NCBI GenBank assembly: GCA_002050165.1
Contig: MWSW01000017.1
Span: 1 to 53,967 of the forward strand
Origin: Candidatus Tepidiaquacellales bacterium OLB4/UTCHB1
GTDB lineage: Bacteria; Bacteroidota; Ignavibacteria; Tepidaquicellales; Tepidaquicellaceae
Direction: 5' to 3'
Length of the DNA: 53,967 nt
Part shown: one piece after another, positions 26,104-35,600 of the stretch
Layout: each line of letters opens with the position of its first letter
Position numbering within the stretch: the first letter of the stretch is position 1
Notes under the pieces: model-generated
What the model saw: only the letters and a program-made list of their open reading frames with translations
The model's database searches: none
Told to the model about the DNA's origin: nothing
Program-made: the position numbers and the translations under genes

Positions 26104-26813
26104 AAAACGGTAACAAGGAAAATCTAATTTACGATCTCCCAGATTACATCGAGGGGAAAATTGATAATCCTGAAAAAGTTATTTTAATTGAATCGTTAAT
26201 TAAAAATGATTCAGATTTCAGGAAAGAATACGAGGAATTAAAAAATGTTCTTGTATTTGCACACGAGGTTGAGTTTGAACCGCCCGGCGATTTTTATTTC
26301 AACAATCTGCTCACCAATATCAGAAATAAAATTGATGATCAATCAAGTACGGGTGAATCCACCTTCTGGTATTCCATAAAACCTTTTATTCTCAAGTATG
26401 CATTGCCGGTAATTGTGATTGCAATCTTTTCCATATTTTATTTTTCCGGTCTTTTTCAAAATAACACTGAAAGGTTTACTGAGCATATCGGGAATACACA
26501 AAATAAAAGTATCACCGAAAATAACAATCAACCCATCATCTCTGATACAAAGGATGTACAAAAAGTCAAAACACAAGTTGAACACGTTGAATCACGGATT
26601 AAAAAGGAACCCCAAAAACGAAAATCAAACGTTACCACTCATTCTAATGACGAACCGGTTGTAAACACTGAAAGTGAAATTGAAGAATATGTAGAAGATA
26701 TTGCTCAATTATATACTGTTAACACCACCTATATGTCAGATTACGATGTTTCGGATTTATCTCCGGAGGATCAGGAGAGTATTCTTGAATCACTAACTAA
26801 ATCAGGACTTTAA
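26100..26813 (+). CDS. Probable anti-sigma factor, single-pass membrane protein
   Basis: The 237-residue protein has a cytoplasmic N-terminal part (about 1-92) with LPDYIEGKIDNPEKVILIESLI, resembling the helical anti-sigma start seen in Bacteroidetes. One membrane helix (about 100-117; ALPVIVIAIFSIFYFSG) follows, then a charged extracytoplasmic region of about 120 residues. The zinc anti-sigma motif HxxxCxxC is absent. Identification rests on topology and on the 4-base overlap with the ECF sigma gene. The acidic end (SDLSPEDQESILESLTKSGL) may be the sensor side. The family call is inferred rather than seen as a known motif. Confidence 0.75.
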   Translation: MKNGNKENLIYDLPDYIEGKIDNPEKVILIESLIKNDSDFRKEYEELKNVLVFAHEVEFEPPGDFYFNNLLTNIRNKIDDQSSTGESTFWYSIKPFILKYALPVIVIAIFSIFYFSGLFQNNTERFTEHIGNTQNKSITENNNQPIISDTKDVQKVKTQVEHVESRIKKEPQKRKSNVTTHSNDEPVVNTESEIEEYVEDIAQLYTVNTTYMSDYDVSDLSPEDQESILESLTKSGL

Positions 26814-26815
26814 TC

Positions 26816-27283
26816 ATGCAAACGAAACTAATTATTCAGGTACTATTTTTTATCTCTCTCCTCCCTGCAATTGTTTTCGCTCAGAGGGAGAATCATTATG
26901 ACTTCAGGGAAAGAGTGGAAAAGATAAGAAAAGAAAAAATGATGGAAGAATTGAACATCACTGAGGAAAAAGCAGATCAGATAATAAATACTGGCAAAAA
27001 ACACAGACAAAAGCTAAGGGAACTTTCCAAACGTAGAGATGAAATCGAAAAGAAAATGCTAACTGAAATCGAGTCAGACCGGTTATCGAACACAATCGAT
27101 GAATTTTTAAATATTCAAAGTGAAATCACAGTGAATCAGGAAAATTTTCTCCGCGAGATAAGAGCATTAGTAACTGATAAACAATTTGCAAAACTTATTG
27201 ACTTTCAACACCGGTTTGAGGAAAACCTTCGCAAAGAAATAAGAAAACGAAGGTGGGAAAACGGTAAACGTCGGAGACATTAA
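26816..27283 (+). CDS. Spy/CpxP-like periplasmic protein
   Basis: The 155-residue protein has a signal peptide (residues 1-22, ending VFAQ). A mainly helical, strongly charged body follows, with an EELNITEEKADQIINTGK segment equivalent to the LTxxQ motifs of Spy/CpxP/zinc-resistance proteins. A long helix (HRQKLRELSKRRDEIEKKML) and a very basic tail (RKEIRKRRWENGKRRRH) complete it. Spy-like proteins are periplasmic chaperones or stress sensors. It is 2 bases after the anti-sigma gene and could be an output or a regulator of that sigma factor. Metal binding is not supported by visible His/Cys clusters. Confidence 0.78.
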   Translation: MQTKLIIQVLFFISLLPAIVFAQRENHYDFRERVEKIRKEKMMEELNITEEKADQIINTGKKHRQKLRELSKRRDEIEKKMLTEIESDRLSNTIDEFLNIQSEITVNQENFLREIRALVTDKQFAKLIDFQHRFEENLRKEIRKRRWENGKRRRH

Positions 27284-27369
27284 TGGTCTGAACTTTTTAT
27301 TTACATACCACACTTTGTATCCGAATAACTTCATTGATATTCTAAATACGTAGATTTAACTTGACGGCT

Positions 27370-27377
27370 TATATTTA
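27370..27377 (+). promoter_or_regulatory. Candidate -7 box before ileS (TATATTTA)
   Basis: TATATTTA ends 8 bases before the ileS ATG at 27386. There is no Shine-Dalgarno between it and the start, so a leaderless or nearly leaderless transcript is possible. TTGACG at 27361-27366 is too close to be its -35. Confidence 0.3.
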
Positions 27378-27385
27378 GTAAATTC

Positions 27386-30300
27386 ATGAGCGATAAGTTC
27401 AAAATCTATTCTTCATTACCTGAACTTGAGAAAGAAGTACTTGAGTTTTGGAAATCTAACGACACATTTCAAAAAAGCATATTGACTAAGGAAGGTTGTC
27501 CTTCATTTACATTTTATGAAGGACCTCCCACAGCAAACGGGATGCCCGGAATTCATCACGTTATTTCAAGGACAATTAAAGATCTCGTTTGCCGTTACAA
27601 AACAATGTCAGGATTTCAGGTATTTAGAAAAGCCGGTTGGGACACTCAGGGTTTACCGGTAGAAATTGAGGTCGAAAAGACTCTTGGAATTAAAACTAAA
27701 TCAGAGATTGAAAACTTTGGAGTAATTAAATTTAACGATGCATGCAAAGAATCCATTTTCAAATACCTCGATAAATGGAAAGAACTTACAGAGCGAATGG
27801 GATATTGGATTGATCTCGACGACGCCTATGCTACATATCACAACGAATACATTGAATCTGTTTGGTGGGCACTCAAGAATTTCTTCGATGCGGGACTGAT
27901 TTATAAAGGGTACAAAATTCTGCCATTTTGCCCGATTTGTGAATCTTCATTATCTGCTCACGAAGTCGCACAGGGTTATCAGGATTTAAAGGACCCTTCT
28001 GTATTCGTAAAGTTCAAAATTACTGATGGCGAATTCGTCGGATCAGATTTTCTTGTATGGACAACTACTCCTTGGACGTTACCATCAAACGCAGCTCTTG
28101 CAGTTAATCCTGATATAGATTACGTAAAATTATCTGCAAGCAACAATGAAAACTTTATTCTTGCTAAATCCCGTCTGGAAATAATCTCCGGCGAATACAA
28201 GATTGAAAAAGAATTTAAAGGTTCTGAACTTGAATTTATTAAGTACGAACCTCTTTTCCCGTATTTTAATGATCAACCTAACGCGTTTTTTGTAACTCTG
28301 GGTTTATTTGTAACAACTGAAGATGGTACCGGGATAGTCCACATCGCTCCTGCATTCGGTGAAGATGATTACCAGACAGGATTAAGCTATAACTTACCTG
28401 TACTTCAGGCTGTTGGACGAGACGGTAAGTTTATCCCCGAGATTGAAAAGTATTCAGGGAAAAATTTCAAAGAAGCTGACAAAGAAATTATAGATGACCT
28501 CAAACTGAACGGCAGGCTTTACAGAAAGGAAATGTTCGTTCACTCATATCCACATTGTTGGAGGCATAAGGTACCCCTTATGTATTATGCAACCGATTCA
28601 TGGTTTATCAGAACTACCGATTATAAAGATAAAATGGTCTCAGTCAATAAAGAGATTAATTGGCATCCGCCGGAATACGGGACCGGTAGATTCGGGAATT
28701 GGCTGGAAGAGAACAGGGATTGGGCTTTATCGAGAAACAGGTTTTGGGGCACACCGCTACCGATTTGGTTTTATAAAGATAATGACGGAAAAGAGGTTTA
28801 CGAATGTATTGGCAGCTATGAAGAACTTAAGAGGAAAGCAAAAAATTACAATGAGGTTTATTCAGACCTGGAAGAATTTGACGTTCATAAACCTTTTATT
28901 GATGAACTTATCCTAATTTCAGAAACCGGTGAAGAAATGCATCGGGTAGAAGAAGTAATTGATTGTTGGTTTGACAGCGGTTCAATGCCCTTTGCCCAGC
29001 ACCACTACCCGTTCGAGAATCAGGAACTTTTCAAAAAAAGTTATCCTTCTGACTTCATAGCTGAAGGGTTAGATCAAACTAGAGGTTGGTTTTATTCTTT
29101 ACACGCCATCGGTACTTTCCTGTTTGATAAAATGGCTTACAAAAATCTCATTGTAAACGGAATGATCCTCGACAAAAACGGGAAAAAAATGAGCAAGTCT
29201 CTCGGCAATGCGGTAGATCCCTTCGAAATGATTACAAAATACGGCGCCGATGTTCTCAGATTTTACCTTATTTATTCATCTCCGGTAGGTAAATCAAAAC
29301 TCTTTAATGAGACAGAAATTGTAGAAGTTAAAAATAAATTTTTTGATACTTTAATCAATACATTCAGGTTCTATGTGATTTATTCTGAACTAACCGGTTT
29401 CAGTTACAATTCAAAAGAAACCGTACCGGTAAATAAACGGTCAGGAATTGATAGATGGATTTTATCCAAGATGACTTCAACCGAAAAAGAATATTTCCAA
29501 CTAATGGATGGTTACGATATTACGAAGGCATCACGAGTAATATTTAATTTCACGATTGATGAACTTTCCAACTGGTACGTAAGAAGAAACAGAAAACGAT
29601 TCAGAAATCCGATAGATGACGCAGATATGGCTTCTGCCTATCAGACTCTGTTTGAAGTTTTGAATCGCCTGTTGAAATTAGCAGCTCCGTTTGCACCATT
29701 TATCTCGGATAAAATTTTCATGGAGTTAAACAATAACGATACTTCAATTCACCTGAGTGAATTTTGCAAATCTGAAAATTATATTGACAGTGAATTGGAA
29801 TTGCAAATGAATTATGCGCAACAGATAGTATATTTGGTTAGAGCAGTCAGAGTTAAAAACAATTTAAAAACCCGTCAGCCACTCAGGCAAATAATAATCC
29901 CTGTAACGGATAAACGTGAAACTGAAGCAATAAGGAAAGTTGAGGATATTATTCTTGAAGAAGTAAACGTTAAGGAGTTGAAGATCATCGAAGGTGATTC
30001 AGATATTATAATTAAAAAGGCAAAACCGGATTTTAAATCAATTGGACCAAAGTTTGGGAAAGAAGTAAAAAAAGTGCAGGAGATTATTCGCGGATTATCT
30101 TCAAATGAAATTTCAATGCTTGAAAAAGGAAATGAAATCTTAAAAGATAATTTTAAAATAACCATGGATGATATTGAGATACTGACCGAACAGATTGAAG
30201 GCTGGATAGTAGAAACCGATGGGAGAACTACAATTGCACTCGATACGAAGCTTGATGATGAGCTTATAAACGAAGGTTTCGTTCGTGAAATTATAAACCG

Positions 30301-30532
30301 AATTCAGACTTATCGCAAGACCAATAATTTTGACGTAAATGATTCAATTGATATCACATATTTCGCTTCAAATAAGCTTAGCGGTATAATTAAAGATCAC
30401 ATCGATACTCTGAGGAAAGAGTTAATCGCAAATCAAATCGAAGAAGGAAATTCAAATAATGGTTTGCCTACTTACAAAACTGATATTAACGGTGAGTTAG
30501 TTGAATTTCTAATAACTAAACAAAGTAAATAA
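27386..30532 (+). CDS. ileS: Isoleucine-tRNA ligase (type 2, eukaryote-like form)
   Basis: The 1048-residue enzyme charges tRNA(Ile) with isoleucine. It is a class Ia synthetase with the HIGH-type motif at 55-58 (GIHH) and KMSKS at 601-605. The CP1 editing domain includes LVWTTTPWTLPSNAAL near 225-240. PFCPICESSLSAHEVAQGYQD lies before it. The WDTQGLPVEIEVEK segment and the C-terminal anticodon-binding region (from about 690) fit the longer type 2 enzymes, which are often less sensitive to mupirocin; that property is family knowledge and not tested here. It precedes the DksA-like gene by 10 bases. Confidence 0.96.
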   Translation: MSDKFKIYSSLPELEKEVLEFWKSNDTFQKSILTKEGCPSFTFYEGPPTANGMPGIHHVISRTIKDLVCRYKTMSGFQVFRKAGWDTQGLPVEIEVEKTLGIKTKSEIENFGVIKFNDACKESIFKYLDKWKELTERMGYWIDLDDAYATYHNEYIESVWWALKNFFDAGLIYKGYKILPFCPICESSLSAHEVAQGYQDLKDPSVFVKFKITDGEFVGSDFLVWTTTPWTLPSNAALAVNPDIDYVKLSASNNENFILAKSRLEIISGEYKIEKEFKGSELEFIKYEPLFPYFNDQPNAFFVTLGLFVTTEDGTGIVHIAPAFGEDDYQTGLSYNLPVLQAVGRDGKFIPEIEKYSGKNFKEADKEIIDDLKLNGRLYRKEMFVHSYPHCWRHKVPLMYYATDSWFIRTTDYKDKMVSVNKEINWHPPEYGTGRFGNWLEENRDWALSRNRFWGTPLPIWFYKDNDGKEVYECIGSYEELKRKAKNYNEVYSDLEEFDVHKPFIDELILISETGEEMHRVEEVIDCWFDSGSMPFAQHHYPFENQELFKKSYPSDFIAEGLDQTRGWFYSLHAIGTFLFDKMAYKNLIVNGMILDKNGKKMSKSLGNAVDPFEMITKYGADVLRFYLIYSSPVGKSKLFNETEIVEVKNKFFDTLINTFRFYVIYSELTGFSYNSKETVPVNKRSGIDRWILSKMTSTEKEYFQLMDGYDITKASRVIFNFTIDELSNWYVRRNRKRFRNPIDDADMASAYQTLFEVLNRLLKLAAPFAPFISDKIFMELNNNDTSIHLSEFCKSENYIDSELELQMNYAQQIVYLVRAVRVKNNLKTRQPLRQIIIPVTDKRETEAIRKVEDIILEEVNVKELKIIEGDSDIIIKKAKPDFKSIGPKFGKEVKKVQEIIRGLSSNEISMLEKGNEILKDNFKITMDDIEILTEQIEGWIVETDGRTTIALDTKLDDELINEGFVREIINRIQTYRKTNNFDVNDSIDITYFASNKLSGIIKDHIDTLRKELIANQIEEGNSNNGLPTYKTDINGELVEFLITKQSK

Positions 30533-30542
30533 AGGATTCCAA

Positions 30543-31385
30543 ATGTCGAAAACAACCACAAAAAAGAAGAGAACAACACCTAAAGAAAAAACAACGGTGA
30601 AAAAGTTTGTCTCTAAAAAGAAACCGTTAGCAGTTAAAAAGAAGAAGGCAACACCAAAAAAATCGGTGGTGAAAAAATCTTTAAAATCGGGTGCCATTAC
30701 CAAAAAATCTACTGCTAAGAAACCGGTTGCCAAGAAAACCGCTAAGCAAAAGTCTTTGACGAAAAAAACATCAATTAAAAAGTCCTCTGGAAAAGGTACA
30801 GTTGTTAAGAAAAAAGCTTCTGCAAAAATATCAGGTGCAGGTAAGAAACTAAATGCTAAACCGAAACAGTTGACAAAAAAGGTCAAAAAAACTTCAACGA
30901 AGAAAACCATTTCTAAAGTTAAAGAAAAACTTACGATACCCGTTGAAACCCGTGCTTCCAGAAAAAACAGGAAACCGAAAAAGTTGAAATATACTGAAAA
31001 GGAACTATTACATTTTAAAGAAATTTTACTAAATGAGAGAAACCGGATAATAGAAAGCGCTATGGCAAACAGGCGTTCACTTGTCGATGATGAAAGCGGA
31101 GAATACGTTGGTGATAATCAAACTTATGCATCACATATGGCGGAACAGGGTTCTGATGAAATGGAACGTGAAAAAAATTACATGTTCGTTCAAAGAGACG
31201 AAAAATATCTCGGTTACCTTAATGAAGCATTATTGAGAATTGACCTTGGAACTTACGGAATCTGCATCGATTGCGCAGAGACACCAAAGTTGCTCTGTAA
31301 TACTTGCCCTCTAATTCCAAAAGAAAGATTAGAGCTTGTACCTATAACCCAGCATTGCATCGAATGTAAAAATTTACGGGGATAA
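30543..31385 (+). CDS. TraR/DksA-family zinc protein with a histone-H1-like Lys-rich N-terminal half
   Basis: Residues 1 to about 140 of this 280-residue protein are low-complexity and very rich in Lys, with Thr, Ser, Ala and Pro (KKTT, KKPLAVKKKK and similar), like bacterial histone-H1-like DNA-binding tails. Residues about 150-280 are a TraR/DksA domain: a helical hairpin with SDEMEREKNYMF and a zinc finger. The finger has three CxxC pairs (C241/C244, C252/C255, C272/C275) instead of the usual two. DksA-type proteins bind the RNA polymerase secondary channel. The tail suggests added nucleic-acid contact, which is inference. It lies between ileS and lspA (gaps 10 and 3 bases), a frequent DksA-like context. 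Confidence 0.85.
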   Translation: MSKTTTKKKRTTPKEKTTVKKFVSKKKPLAVKKKKATPKKSVVKKSLKSGAITKKSTAKKPVAKKTAKQKSLTKKTSIKKSSGKGTVVKKKASAKISGAGKKLNAKPKQLTKKVKKTSTKKTISKVKEKLTIPVETRASRKNRKPKKLKYTEKELLHFKEILLNERNRIIESAMANRRSLVDDESGEYVGDNQTYASHMAEQGSDEMEREKNYMFVQRDEKYLGYLNEALLRIDLGTYGICIDCAETPKLLCNTCPLIPKERLELVPITQHCIECKNLRG

Positions 31386-31388
31386 ATT

Positions 31389-32120
31389 TTGAGGGTACTA
31401 TATTTCAGTTTGTTTGTCGTACTTATTGATCAGATATCTAAAATACTTGTAAAAGGTTTGTCTATCCCATCCTTGGGAATTAACATAAACGGGATGAACT
31501 ATTACCAGTCAATTTCGATAATCGGATCTTTCTTCCAGATAACTTTTATTGAAAATCCAGGTATGGCTTTCGGCTTACAGATTGGAGGTAAACTCTTTTT
31601 GTCAGTGTTTACAATCTTTGCTACGCTCCTGATTTTATATTTTATATGGAAAAACCGGTACGAATCGCTGTATTTAAGAATTTCACTTGCATTCATTTTC
31701 GGGGGTGCAATCGGAAATTTAATAGACAGAATTTTTTACGGTAAAATTTATGGATACGCACCGCTGTTTTATGGAAACGTTGTAGATTTTTTTCACGTGG
31801 ATTTTCCGGATTTCACCTTATTGGGAAAAACGTTTCACTCCTGGCCTATTTTCAATATTGCGGATATCGCGGTTAGTATCGGTTTCATAATGATACTCTT
31901 CGGGCATAAAAGATTATCGAAACATGAAAAGACCGTAACAGGAGATACAAGTTCCGCTGATGATGATAACCAAACGGAAGCACGATTTGCCGGTGGACAC
32001 CTGAATATGAATAAAATTGTCGAGACAAATGACTACAGTAACCAGACAGTAGATCCAGAATTTAATAGCAAAGATGCAGTGAGTGAGAATGATATTACTG
32101 ACCACAAGGAGAAACAATAA
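31389..32120 (+). CDS. lspA: Lipoprotein signal peptidase (signal peptidase II) with a C-terminal extension
   Basis: The 243-residue inner membrane aspartic protease removes signal peptides from prolipoproteins after lipidation. Catalytic aspartates are in GNLIDRIFYG and FNIADIAVSIG, with the conserved ENPGMAFG (usually ENxGAAFG) upstream. Four membrane helices are visible. The family is usually about 160-170 residues: here an extra loop lies between the first helix and ENPG, and a hydrophilic tail of about 60 residues follows the last helix (from about 182). The start is TTG, because later ATGs would delete the first helix. Several lipoproteins in this window are plausible substrates. Confidence 0.93.
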   Translation: MRVLYFSLFVVLIDQISKILVKGLSIPSLGININGMNYYQSISIIGSFFQITFIENPGMAFGLQIGGKLFLSVFTIFATLLILYFIWKNRYESLYLRISLAFIFGGAIGNLIDRIFYGKIYGYAPLFYGNVVDFFHVDFPDFTLLGKTFHSWPIFNIADIAVSIGFIMILFGHKRLSKHEKTVTGDTSSADDDNQTEARFAGGHLNMNKIVETNDYSNQTVDPEFNSKDAVSENDITDHKEKQ

Positions 32121-32122
32121 AA

Positions 32123-32154
32123 AAGTCTGAAACATCTTCCGACATTTCAGACTT
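32123..32154. terminator. Intrinsic terminator between convergent lspA and ferredoxin genes
   Basis: AAGTCTGAAA (32123-32132) pairs perfectly with TTTCAGACTT (32145-32154) around a 12-base loop. On the minus strand it is followed by a run of T, so it is a good terminator for the ferredoxin gene. It also directly follows the lspA stop and could serve the plus strand, where the T-tract is lacking. Confidence 0.85.
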
Positions 32155-32177
32155 GAAACCACAAACCAAAAGAGGGA

Positions 32178-32510
32178 TTATCGTCCTTCCTTATCAAGAA
32201 ATTCTTTCTTAGCGAGGAGAGTTTCCCGATCCTCTACATGATTTGGATCCGGCACACAACAATCAACCGGACATACTGCAGCGCATTGAGGTTCATCATG
32301 GAATCCAACACATTCAGTACATTTATCAGGTACAATATAAAAGAACTCCTGTGAATAAAAACCAATAGCACCCGAAGGTGCGGCGTCGTCCTCTCCATAA
32401 GTTTTGCCACTTAAAAACCAATCAGTACCACCTTCATAGATCGCAGTATTTGGACATTCAGGTTCACAAGCGCCACAATTAATACATTCAGTTGTAATCA
32501 TTATAGCCAT
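32178..32510 (-). CDS. 2[4Fe-4S] ferredoxin of the Chlorobi/Alvin type
   Basis: The 110-residue protein has two cluster motifs. The first is [12 protein letters not shown] near residues 9-20. The second is [18 protein letters not shown] near 64-81, whose extended spacing between the second and third cysteines is typical of the Alvin/Chlorobium ferredoxins. The insert between the clusters and a C-terminal extension with [10 protein letters not shown] are also typical. Such ferredoxins are low-potential electron carriers for, among others, 2-oxoacid:ferredoxin oxidoreductases. The ATG at 32510 has GGAG 11 bases upstream; an ATG three codons later is a possible alternative. Confidence 0.93.
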   Translation of the reverse strand: MAIMITTECINCGACEPECPNTAIYEGGTDWFLSGKTYGEDDAAPSGAIGFYSQEFFYIVPDKCTECVGFHDEPQCAAVCPVDCCVPDPNHVEDRETLLAKKEFLDKEGR

Positions 32511-32684
32511 TTCAAGATAACTCCATTTTTAAACCAAATTAGAAATTAAAAAATTCTTATTCAATTTAGATTATTTGCCTCTATAAATTTGAACCTTACT
32601 TTTTCCAATTATCAGAATACTTTTAGACCTTACATTAGAAACTATAAACGTTATTTTTAATGTTCGTTTAATATAACCTATAAA

Positions 32685-35600
32685 ATGCTCGACTTTATAA
32701 CAAAGATATTTTCCACAAAACACGAAAAAGACATTAAAGAAATCCTTCCGATTGTTGAAGAGATAAACAATATATATGAAACATTACGGGACATTTCTGA
32801 TGACGAACTTAAACACAAAACTGTTGAGTTCAAAGAGAAAATCCAATCTGAACTTAACGAGACTGAAAGCAGATTAACCGAACTGAAAGAACAATTGAAG
32901 TCAGACCTTGAGCATGAAGTGAGAATCAATTACTATGATGAGATTGAGAAACTTGAAAAGGAAAACAAAGAGATATTGGAAGCAGTTCTGGATGATATTT
33001 TACCTGAAGCATTTGCTGTACTAAAAGAGACTGCACGACGGCTTTGCGGGAAAGAGTGGGAGGCAGCCGGTGAAAAGGTTAAATGGAATATGGTGCATTA
33101 CGATGTACAATTAATTGGCGGGATTGTTCTACATTCAGGTAAAATTTCTGAGATGGCTACTGGTGAAGGTAAAACCTTAGTTGCAACTCTTCCAATGTAC
33201 CTCAATGCCTTATCTGGAAAAGGTGTTCACCTTGTTACTGTTAACGATTACCTTGCAAAACGTGATTCAGAGTGGATGGGTGAACTATTCAAATTCCACG
33301 GCTTAACTGTAGGAGTGATTCTTAACAATATGGATTCAGAACAAAGACGGAATATGTACAACTGTGATATTACTTATGGCACAAACAACGAATTTGGATT
33401 TGACTACCTGCGTGATAACATGGTCATTGATAAGGAAATGATGGTACAGCGAGGTCATCATTATGCAATTGTGGATGAAGTTGATTCAGTTTTAATTGAC
33501 GAGGCGAGAACACCGTTGATAATTTCCGGACCGGTTGAATCCGGGACACAAAAATTTAACGAACTGAACCCAAGGGTAAAATCACTATTCAATGCCCAAA
33601 AGAGTCTCGTAAACAATCTCGTTGCCCGTGCTGAGAAACTTCTTGAAAATGACAATATCTCATCTAAAGACCGTGACGAAGCCGGACTTCTTTTGTTAAG
33701 AAGTTATCGCGGCTTACCCAAGCATAAGAAACTATTAAAGGTTTTATCAGAACCAGCTCACAAGAAATTGATGCAGGATACACAAATGTTCTACCTCCGC
33801 GATAATGCAAAAGAAATGTATATAGTTGATGACGAAATGTACTTTATCATTGACGAAAAATCACATGTAACCGATTTAACTGAAAAGGGCAGAGAACTTC
33901 TCGCACCATCAAGTGTAGAAAAAGATTTCTTTACATTGCCTGACCTTGGTTCAGGAATTGCTGAAATTGAAAACGACAGCTCTTTAACTATTGACGAAAA
34001 ATTATCAAAGAAAGATGAGCTCACAAATACTTATTCCGAGAGAAGCGAACGATTGCACATAGTACATCAATTGCTTAAAGCATACGCACTTTACGAAAAG
34101 GACGATGAATATGTAATTCAGGATGGAAAAATAATGATAGTTGATGAATTCACCGGGAGAATTTTACCGGGCAGGCGCTACTCTGACGGGTTGCATCAGG
34201 CAATTGAAGCAAAGGAAGGTGTTAAAGTTGAAAAAGATACACAAACTCTGGCAACTATTACACTTCAGAATTATTTCAGACTTTACGATAAGCTCGCAGG
34301 GATGACCGGCACTGCCGAAACTGAAGCATCAGAATTTATGGATATCTATAAACTGGACGTTGTTGTTATACCGACAAATAAAGAGATCATCAGAGACGAT
34401 TTAAATGACCAGATATATCGTACAAAGCGTGAAAAATATAATGCTGTGATAAACGATATCGTTGAAAAGCGTAGTGCCGGACGACCTGTACTTGTTGGAA
34501 CCACAAGTGTTCAAGTATCAGAAACAATCTCCCGTTTATTAAAAGTAAAGGGTATAAAACATGAAGTATTAAACGCGAAACAACATCAGCGTGAGGCTCA
34601 GATAGTTGCAAATGCCGGACTTCCGGGTGCAGTTACCATTGCAACTAATATGGCGGGACGAGGTACGGATATTAAGCTCGGTCCGGGAGTCGCTGATGAA
34701 GGTGGTCTTCATATTATCGGTACAGAACGACATGAATCGAGAAGAATTGACAGACAGCTAAGAGGTAGATCTGGCAGACAAGGCGATCCGGGATCTTCAA
34801 GGTTTTATATTTCGCTTGAAGATGATTTGATGAGATTATTCAGTAGTGAAAGAATTGCAAGCGTCATGCAAAGGCTTGGTTTTGAAGAAGGCGAAGCTAT
34901 TGAACATAAAATGATTACAAAAAACGTCGAGAAAGCGCAGAAAAAAGTAGAAGAAAATAATTTCGCTATCAGGAAACGATTACTTGAATATGATAATGTG
35001 ATGAATCAACAACGGGAAGTTGTTTACACAAGACGAAAGCAAGCACTTACGGGTGAAAGGCTGAAAGATGAAATATTCGATATGGTAGATGCTTCTGTAA
35101 AAGATATTGTGAAAAGATATTATGATGATACCGACATCGAAGGACTCCGCGATGAAGTTCAAAGAACTTTCTTAGTCAATCTGGATATCTCGCCCGAAGA
35201 GTTTCAAAAACTTGGGGAAGACGGATTGAAAGATTTCATACTAGAGGAAGCAAAAAGTTTTTACAAACGAAAGGAAGAAAAATACGGTGCTGAATTAATG
35301 GGAAGGGTTGAAAGATTTGCAATGTTGAGCGTTATTGACGAAAAATGGCGAGAACACTTGCGTGATATGGATGAACTTAAAGAAGGTATCAACTTCAGAG
35401 CTTACGGACAGAAAGATCCACTGATTGAATACAAAATGGATGGATTCGGACTTTTCGAGCAAATGTTAAACTCAATCTCTAAGGATGTGATTAATATGAT
35501 TTTCAAATTTACCACAAAAAGTCCGCAGGAACAAATGGAATCCAGACGTCCCAGGAGGATTGATACTTCAAGGCTCAGAACCGAACATTCATCAAGCTCA

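Noticed and set aside
30509-30910. 133-codon minus-strand frame rich in Phe and Val
   Set aside because: It is the complement of the Lys-rich tail of the DksA-like gene; AAA/AAG codons read backwards give Phe and Leu, so the frame is a composition artefact.
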